DNA of 18,018 nt. Origin: an uncultured Verrucomicrobia subdivision 3 bacterium (lineage in GTDB: Bacteria; Verrucomicrobiota; Verrucomicrobiia; Limisphaerales; UBA11358). Where the stretch lies: assembly GCA_903861445.1 (NCBI GenBank), contig CAIOUK010000136.1, positions 1 through 18,018 of the forward strand, given 5' to 3'. The notes under the pieces are model-generated. The model was not told the DNA's origin and did not search any database. It saw only the letters and a program-made list of their open reading frames with translations. A program made the position numbers and the translations under genes. Of this stretch, positions 12,705 through 18,018 are shown piece by piece (the first letter of the stretch is position 1; the number at the start of each line of letters is the position of its first letter).

Positions 12705-14327
12705 ATGGGAACCAACCATCCAGAAGAACTCTCGCTTGAAGCTGGGATGAGGTCGCGGATTCGAGCCAGCCGGACAAATCTGTTTTTGGCGGTGCTCGGC
12801 TTCATTCCGCTGCTGTGGCTTTTTTTTCGTTTGTCGTGGAATCGTCCGGCCTATCAGTTTTTCCCGCTGGCACTCGTCGGTGCGGGGTTGCTGGCGCAGC
12901 GGGCCTTCAAGCAATCTGAAACCAAGATTGACGCGGGAAAGCGTTGGTTGACCTGGTTGCTGCTGTCGGTGGCCGTTCTCGTTTTTCTTCTGGCAAATTA
13001 TCTCTGGTCGCCGTGGCTGGGTTTTATTGCCTTTTTGTTTTGGCTTATTGCGGTCTCGTGGGGGCTGGGTGGAAAATCGATGTTCAAGACGTTTATGCCG
13101 GTGGTTTTGATGTTGCTGATCATCCTGCCGCCGCCACTGGGCTGGGATCAGGTGCTGGTCTTGTGGCTGCGGTCGGTGGCGGTGGATGCGAGCAGTGCGT
13201 TGCTGGACGCCTTGCATGTGACCCATGTGCAGGACGGCAATATCCTGCTGTTACCGGGTAAAAAACTTTTGGTCGAAGAGGCTTGCAGCGGAATTAACTC
13301 GTTCATTTTGTGCAATGCCTGCTGCCTGTTTTGGGTGCTGTGGCGGCGCCGGTCACTGTGGTGGTTATTGTTGGCCCTGCCGGCCACCAGTCTGTTTGTC
13401 GTGCTGGGAAATGTCATCCGCATCACCATTGGTGCGTCGGCGGATTATTATTGGCACCTCAATTTGTTGAGCGGCTGGCGGCATGAAACTTTTGGGCTGG
13501 CGTTGCTGCTTATTTATTGGGGGCTGATTTTGAGCGTGGATCAATTGCTGATTTTTTTGACCCGCCCGGTTCGTTCCCGGCGCGCGCGCCAGGCGGCCTT
13601 GCGCCGGCTTGCCGCGCAACCGCCGCCGCCGCCGTTGCCGGTCGCGCCGTGGTCCGGATCCGTTTTTGGCTTCCGGTTTGCCGGCATCATTTTGGCGTTG
13701 CTGGGACTGGGTGTTTTTACGGCCCACCTGTTGGCAGGAGGCCGGCACGGACTCGCACCTTTGCCAAATTTCAGCGTGCCGGCGCGGGAATTAAAATTAT
13801 CCATGCCGACCCAGCTCGCGGGTTGGCAACGCATCAATGCCGATGTCGGTGACCAGACCTTGATTGAGACATTGGGCGTTCACTCTACCCTCTGGCATTT
13901 TCAGCGCTTGGGCAGCGAGGCGGTCGTGGCGGTGGATTATCCGCTTGAAGGCTTTCATAATGTGAAGGTCTGCTATGTCGGCACCGGCTGGCAGGTCTTG
14001 AAAGAAGAAGAATTGTTTCTGCCGCAAAATCAGGAGGATTTACACACCGTCCGGTTGACATTGGAAAAATCTCTCCGCTATGCGGTCGTGTATCATTCGG
14101 TGGTCGACGCCCAAGGCAACTTACTTGCTCCGCCCAAAACGCTGGGCGGGCGGCTGGCAAATTCCTCCGGCCCGATTCAAACCGGCTACCGGGTGCAATT
14201 GATTACCGGGGGTTATTCGCCGCTGTCCAGCGCGGCCATGGTGAGTGCCGAGGAATTATTTTTTCAAGCGCGCCAGACGCTGGTGCCCCAACTGGTAGAA
14301 CAATTGCGAAAAGGGCCGGCGAAATGA
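12705..14327 (+). CDS. Exosortase fused to an EpsI-like (DUF3485) domain
   Basis: The 540-residue product has an exosortase domain with about eight membrane helices (about 24-288) carrying the catalytic Cys194 in EEACSGINSF, Arg239 in LGNVIRI and His260 in GWRHETFG. A basic, proline-rich linker (about 289-315) and another helix (about 322-345) lead to a periplasmic EpsI-like domain (about 365-540) with CYVGTGW. Exosortases cut and anchor proteins bearing a C-terminal PEP-CTERM-like signal at the inner membrane, usually in exopolysaccharide-producing bacteria. The fused EpsI part is common in this family. The ATG at 12705 has no Shine-Dalgarno sequence. The stop overlaps the TPR gene by 4 bp, implying one transcript. 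The exosortase subtype cannot be fixed by eye, and no recognisable sorted substrate is in the window. Confidence 0.92.
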   Translation: MGTNHPEELSLEAGMRSRIRASRTNLFLAVLGFIPLLWLFFRLSWNRPAYQFFPLALVGAGLLAQRAFKQSETKIDAGKRWLTWLLLSVAVLVFLLANYLWSPWLGFIAFLFWLIAVSWGLGGKSMFKTFMPVVLMLLIILPPPLGWDQVLVLWLRSVAVDASSALLDALHVTHVQDGNILLLPGKKLLVEEACSGINSFILCNACCLFWVLWRRRSLWWLLLALPATSLFVVLGNVIRITIGASADYYWHLNLLSGWRHETFGLALLLIYWGLILSVDQLLIFLTRPVRSRRARQAALRRLAAQPPPPPLPVAPWSGSVFGFRFAGIILALLGLGVFTAHLLAGGRHGLAPLPNFSVPARELKLSMPTQLAGWQRINADVGDQTLIETLGVHSTLWHFQRLGSEAVVAVDYPLEGFHNVKVCYVGTGWQVLKEEELFLPQNQEDLHTVRLTLEKSLRYAVVYHSVVDAQGNLLAPPKTLGGRLANSSGPIQTGYRVQLITGGYSPLSSAAMVSAEELFFQARQTLVPQLVEQLRKGPAK

Positions 14328-16726
14328 AAAGGTTATTCCGTAAAATTCGCCGCGCCTTGAAGCGATTGCCCGGCCGCGTGTTCGGTTTTTTAGGGTTGGA
14401 TCCGGCAAGGGGGTTGACGCGCTTTCGAAAGCGTTTTGGTTACCGCCGTCTGCGGCGTAAAACCCGGCGCTGGCTGGCCCGCCGGCAGTGGCAGCTCTTC
14501 AAATTTTGTCTGCCAACCCTGGGTGCCGGTTTTACCCTGTTGGTAGTGGCGGCGATGATCGTCTTCGGCTTCCAACGGCGCGTGGAGTTGCGTCACCACT
14601 ATCATAAAGTGGCCATCGCCTCGCTGGGCTCGGGCCATTATGAAATGGCGCGCGTGGCCAGTTTGCGTGGCTTGGCCGACGCGCGAACCGACCGTGACCG
14701 GCTGGAATGGCTTTACTATCTCGCCGTGGCGATGAACGGCCTCGGCCACCAGCAGGAGGCGGCGGATTTGCTGGTCGCGGCCGCACCGCTGGATCGTCCC
14801 GGTTCCGTGCCGGCCCACCTGCTCGCCGCGCAAACTTTTCTGAACACCACCAACATCACCACCAATGTGTTGATGAATGCGGAAAAACATTTGCGCCACG
14901 CCCTGGCCCTCGATCCAAAATCAGTCGAGGCGAATGAAATGCTGGGGCGGCTTTACATCAACACCCATCATCTCGACCAGGCTCGGAAATACCTGCTGAA
15001 AATTTATGCCACCAAGCCCGAGACCGCGCTGCTGCTTGCCATCACTTACGACTTGGAAAAAAATGGCAACTCCGCCGTCCTTTGGGCGGATCGCGCCATC
15101 ACCGCCATTCGGAATCAACTCATTTATACCGCGCCCAACGCCAGCCCGGCAGATCGGTTGGGTTTGATCCGCGCCTTGTTGATCAAGGGTAAATATGCGC
15201 CGCTGCTCGATCCGCTGGAGCGAGCCATGTTGATGGGCACCAATGCCGTGCCACAAGACAGTCCGCCCGTGTGGCTGGACTTGGTGCGGGACTTGAAGCG
15301 CGCGGAGAAATATGAGTCCGCGCTGAAAACTCTGGAGCGCGCCACGCGCGTCAGTCCGAGTCCGATTTACCCGCCGGCGATTGCGGACATTTGCGCGACA
15401 TGGGCGGAAAAAATTCCCGCCAATCAAAACGCTGAACGATTGCAGCTGATCCAAAAGGGTTTGGATAATGCCACGCAGAATTTGAAATTGGGCTGGTTGC
15501 TGATTCAGGCCACGCACGTGCCCGACCAATCCGGTGCGGATGCCAATAAATTACTGGATGAATCGGTGGCCGGGGCCACCGGCTCATCAGCCGCGTGGTG
15601 GTATTTTCTGTTGTGGACGGACGCGCGGATGCGGGGTGATTTGCCGATGGCTCGCTCGTATTTGAAAACCGCGTTTAATTTGGCTCCGCAAATCCCGCAG
15701 ATTCAAAACGACTTTGCCTTGGATCAGGCCACCACCGGCAGTCGGGAAGATTTGGAGCACGGCTTGGCGCTCATTGATCAGGTGGTGGAAAAATTTCCAA
15801 ACAATCCTGGATTTCGCGACACGCGCGGACGGATTCTGGCCAAGCTTGGCCGGAACGAAGCGGCGGCGGGCGATTTGCAATTTGCCATCAGCCGGACACC
15901 CAATGCCGCCGGCACGCGGTTGGTGCTCACGAAAGTTTATGAAGCGCTGGGCAAAAACCAGTTCGCCGTCACAAATTATTCCTGGACGACATTGCGGCAG
16001 ATGCGCGTGTGGCTGAACCAGGAAAATTATATGCGGGCGCTGGAAACGGTGGAGCAGGCCAATCGCGCCAACCCCAATCCGGCTTATCCATCCGCCATCG
16101 CCGAGGTGTGCCTTGCCTGGGCGGAAAAAATGTTGCCCGGTCAGGAGCCCGAGCGGCTGCGGCTCATCAACGAAGGCCTGAAGTATGATCCGGAGAGCGA
16201 GAAATTGCGGACATTACTGCTGCAGGCGACTTATGCCAGTGACCACTCGGCGGTGTCGGCAAAAAAAAATCTGGAGCAGTTGGTGGCGGACGCCAAAGGC
16301 GAATCCGCCGCTGAATGGCATTTGTTGCTCGGTCAGGACGCGCTGGTGCGCGGCAACACGGTAGTCGCCCGGCAGCATTTGGAAACGGCCTATAAACTAT
16401 CGCCGCAAATCACGCAGGTGCAGGCCAGCTTGGCGCTGGCGCTGGCTGACGGCAATCAGGACGACCTCACGCGGGCGCTGGCACTCATTCAGCCGGTGGT
16501 GGATCAGTTTTCCGAGATGCCGGAATTTCGGAACACGCGCGGATTGATTCTGGCCCGGCTGGGCCGCAATCCAGAAGCCGCCGTTGACTTGAAATTTGCC
16601 GTGGGAAAACTGTCGGAGCCGAAGGCGTCCCGGTTGCTGCTGGCCAAAGTTTATGAGGCGCTCGGTAAGCCGAAGCTGGCCGAGCAACAACGCCGGCTGG
16701 CCGAGACCGCCGGTCGGGCAAAATGA
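14324..16726 (+). CDS. Large membrane-anchored TPR-repeat protein of the exosortase unit
   Basis: The 800-residue product has a very basic N-terminus (1-56, many Arg/Lys), one hydrophobic anchor (about 61-83, LPTLGAGFTLLVVAAMIVFG) and then continuous helical repeats of TPR type, for example MLGRLYINTHHLDQARKYLL and TRGRILAKLGRNEAAAGDL, facing the periplasm. Two long modules, about 329-545 and 568-787, are clearly duplicated. The ATG overlaps the exosortase stop (ATGA) with an AAGGG 8 bases before it, so the two are translationally coupled. Exosortase loci often carry a TPR protein (PrsT-type lipoproteins); this one has a membrane anchor and no lipobox. A scaffold for secretion, sorting or polysaccharide export is plausible but unproven. 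Confidence 0.85.
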   Translation: MKRLFRKIRRALKRLPGRVFGFLGLDPARGLTRFRKRFGYRRLRRKTRRWLARRQWQLFKFCLPTLGAGFTLLVVAAMIVFGFQRRVELRHHYHKVAIASLGSGHYEMARVASLRGLADARTDRDRLEWLYYLAVAMNGLGHQQEAADLLVAAAPLDRPGSVPAHLLAAQTFLNTTNITTNVLMNAEKHLRHALALDPKSVEANEMLGRLYINTHHLDQARKYLLKIYATKPETALLLAITYDLEKNGNSAVLWADRAITAIRNQLIYTAPNASPADRLGLIRALLIKGKYAPLLDPLERAMLMGTNAVPQDSPPVWLDLVRDLKRAEKYESALKTLERATRVSPSPIYPPAIADICATWAEKIPANQNAERLQLIQKGLDNATQNLKLGWLLIQATHVPDQSGADANKLLDESVAGATGSSAAWWYFLLWTDARMRGDLPMARSYLKTAFNLAPQIPQIQNDFALDQATTGSREDLEHGLALIDQVVEKFPNNPGFRDTRGRILAKLGRNEAAAGDLQFAISRTPNAAGTRLVLTKVYEALGKNQFAVTNYSWTTLRQMRVWLNQENYMRALETVEQANRANPNPAYPSAIAEVCLAWAEKMLPGQEPERLRLINEGLKYDPESEKLRTLLLQATYASDHSAVSAKKNLEQLVADAKGESAAEWHLLLGQDALVRGNTVVARQHLETAYKLSPQITQVQASLALALADGNQDDLTRALALIQPVVDQFSEMPEFRNTRGLILARLGRNPEAAVDLKFAVGKLSEPKASRLLLAKVYEALGKPKLAEQQRRLAETAGRAK
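15308..16684 (+). repeat. Internal tandem duplication within the TPR protein gene
   Basis: Codons 329-545 (15308-15958) and 568-787 (16025-16684) encode two homologous modules of about 215-220 residues, about 239 residues apart from start to start. Matching landmarks in order are ALKTLERATR / ALETVEQANR, IYPPAIADICATWAEK / AYPSAIAEVCLAWAEK, FNLAPQIPQIQ / YKLSPQITQVQ, NTRG-type RDTRGRILAKLGRNEAA / RNTRGLILARLGRNPEA, and KVYEALGK in both. The copies have diverged at many positions, so the duplication is old. Confidence 0.85.
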
Positions 16727-16828
16727 ATTAGCATTCTCGCTCTGATTTCCGGCAGCTTTGTTGCCTTCCCGTGAACGCCTTGCTCGCGACTTGTCCGCCG
16801 GCAACCTTTCCGGCAAACTGTCCGTCCG

Positions 16829-18018
16829 ATGAAAAAGAAATCTGCCGCCAAAAAAGCCATCAACCTCCGCCCATTTTCCAGTTCTCTCCTCGACGGCCCG
16901 CACCGCGCGGCCGCTCGCTCCATGCTTTATCCCGTCGGTTTCACGGAAGAAGATTTCAAGAAACCGATCATCGGCATCGCCTCGACCTGGAGCAACGTTA
17001 CGCCGTGCAACATGCACATCGACAAGCTCGCGCTTGAAGCCGAGAAGGGCGCGAACGCTGGCGGCGGCAAGGCCATCGTCTTCAACACCATCACCGTTTC
17101 CGACGGTATCTCGAATGGCAACGAAGCCATGAAGTATTCGCTCGTCTCGCGCGAAGTCATCGCCGACTCGATTGAAACCGTCGTGGGCTGCGGCGGCATG
17201 GACGGCTACGTGGCCATCGGTGGTTGCGACAAGAACATGCCCGGCGCGATGATCTGCATCGCCCGCATGAATCGCCCCGCCGTGTTCGTCTATGGCGGAA
17301 CAATTTTGCCCGGCTGCCTCACCACCGCTGCCGCGCCCGCAAATTCGCCAAACGTCGGCAAAGACCTCGACATCGTTTCCGTGTTCGAAGCCATCGGCCA
17401 GCACGCCGCCGGAAAAATTTCTGACGCCGAACTTCACGCCGTGGAATCCTGCGCGGTTCCCGGAGCCGGTTCCTGCGGCGGCATGTATACCGCTAACACG
17501 ATGGCTAGCGCGATTGAAGCGCTCGGCATGAGTTTGCCCAACAGCTCCGCGCAAAACGCCATTTCCCCCGCGAAGATGGACGATTGCCGCCGCGCCGGCG
17601 CGGCCGTCGTGGACATGCTTCGCAAAGGCATCAAGCCGCTCGACATCCTCACGAAGAAAGCCTTCGAGAACGCCATCACCGTGGTCATCGCGCTCGGCGG
17701 TTCGACGAATGCCGTGTTGCACCTGCTCGCCATCGCACACGCCGCGAAGGTGAAGCTGACCATTGACGACTTCACGCGCATCGGCAAACGCGTGCCGGTG
17801 CTCGCCGATCTCAAGCCCAGCGGCAAATATAGCATGAGCGCGCTCGTCGCCATCGGCGGCATCCGCCCGCTCATGAAGACGCTGCTCGACGCCAAATTGC
17901 TCCACGGCGATTGCCTCACCGTCACCGGCCAGACCATGGCCGAGACGCTCGCCGACGTGAAACCGTATCCGAACGGCCAGCAGATCATCCGTCCGCTCGA
18001 CAATCCCATCAAGAAGGA
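16829..18018 (+). CDS. ilvD: Dihydroxy-acid dehydratase (3' end beyond window)
   Basis: The frame from the ATG at 16829 runs off the right edge after about 396 codons, roughly two thirds of a normal IlvD. The enzyme dehydrates 2,3-dihydroxy-isovalerate and -methylvalerate in valine, leucine and isoleucine synthesis in the cytosol, using an iron-sulfur cluster and magnesium. Cluster cysteines are visible at Cys60 (VTPCNMH), Cys133 (GGCDKNMPG) and Cys216 (GAGSCGGMYTANTM); Lys135 in GGCDKN is the position of the carbamylated lysine and Asp92 in SDGIS a metal ligand. The short basic N-terminal extension (MKKKSAAKKAINLRPFSS) precedes the usual LDGPHRAAARSM start of homology. It lies 102 bp after the TPR gene; I saw no clear promoter, terminator or Shine-Dalgarno sequence in that gap. 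Confidence 0.95.
   Translation, partial: MKKKSAAKKAINLRPFSSSLLDGPHRAAARSMLYPVGFTEEDFKKPIIGIASTWSNVTPCNMHIDKLALEAEKGANAGGGKAIVFNTITVSDGISNGNEAMKYSLVSREVIADSIETVVGCGGMDGYVAIGGCDKNMPGAMICIARMNRPAVFVYGGTILPGCLTTAAAPANSPNVGKDLDIVSVFEAIGQHAAGKISDAELHAVESCAVPGAGSCGGMYTANTMASAIEALGMSLPNSSAQNAISPAKMDDCRRAGAAVVDMLRKGIKPLDILTKKAFENAITVVIALGGSTNAVLHLLAIAHAAKVKLTIDDFTRIGKRVPVLADLKPSGKYSMSALVAIGGIRPLMKTLLDAKLLHGDCLTVTGQTMAETLADVKPYPNGQQIIRPLDNPIKK

Noticed and set aside
12480..13226. Minus-strand open frame of 248 codons opposite the exosortase
   Set aside because: Gln/Arg/Pro-rich antisense of membrane helices that also runs into the tRNA gene; no motif.
16397..17905. Minus-strand open frame of 502 codons across the TPR and ilvD genes
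   Set aside because: It spans two clear plus-strand genes and the gap between them; the translation is Gly/His/Asp/Ala-rich without any recognisable motif.

Overview
The window reads as an ordinary chromosomal segment of a moderately GC-rich Gram-negative bacterium. The best guess is Verrucomicrobiota, in or near the Pedosphaera/Limisphaerales group. This rests on gene content: an exosortase with a fused EpsI-like domain, a DUF4912 protein beside a GH57 branching enzyme, an AsmA-like protein, PyrR-PyrB, and the general scarcity of Shine-Dalgarno sequences. No marker gene fixes the taxonomy.

Layout. From the left edge to about 7.75 kb every gene is on the minus strand. Read in the direction of transcription from the divergence point, these are: (a) a DUF4912 protein, a small two-helix membrane protein and a GH57 glucan branching enzyme (7751 to 4457); (b) a 73-residue conserved-looking small protein, then a leader carrying what looks like a PyrR-binding loop and a terminator-like hairpin, then pyrR and pyrB (4301 to 2494); (c) a tightly packed arsenic operon, arsR-arsM-acr3-arsC (2383 to 1, arsC cut by the window edge), with its own promoter and an ArsR-type operator. 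From 7.9 kb to the right edge all protein genes are on the plus strand: a lone receiver protein and an AsmA-like membrane protein; a GH42-type glycosidase homologue that has lost its acid/base glutamate, followed by a GT21/HpnI-like glycosyltransferase; a tRNA-Val(UAC) on the minus strand whose 3' end overlaps the glycosyltransferase stop codon; an exosortase-EpsI fusion overlapping a large TPR protein by 4 bp; and the 5' two thirds of ilvD (dihydroxy-acid dehydratase).

How the genes fit together. The ars genes form a complete sense, methylate, efflux and reduce set. pyrR-pyrB is a self-regulated pyrimidine pair. The GH57/DUF4912 group points to glycogen or alpha-glucan metabolism. The exosortase-TPR pair points to envelope protein sorting linked to exopolysaccharide, although no PEP-CTERM-like substrate is encoded here.

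The most interesting signals are: the PyrR attenuator-like leader; a repeated promoter pattern, TTGCCR, 17 bp, TANTNT, upstream of five transcription units; the GH42 homologue with Ser in place of the acid/base Glu; the tRNA/CDS overlap; and a roughly 215-residue internal duplication in the TPR protein. I see no CRISPR array, insertion sequence, phage gene or clearly new defence-like system.
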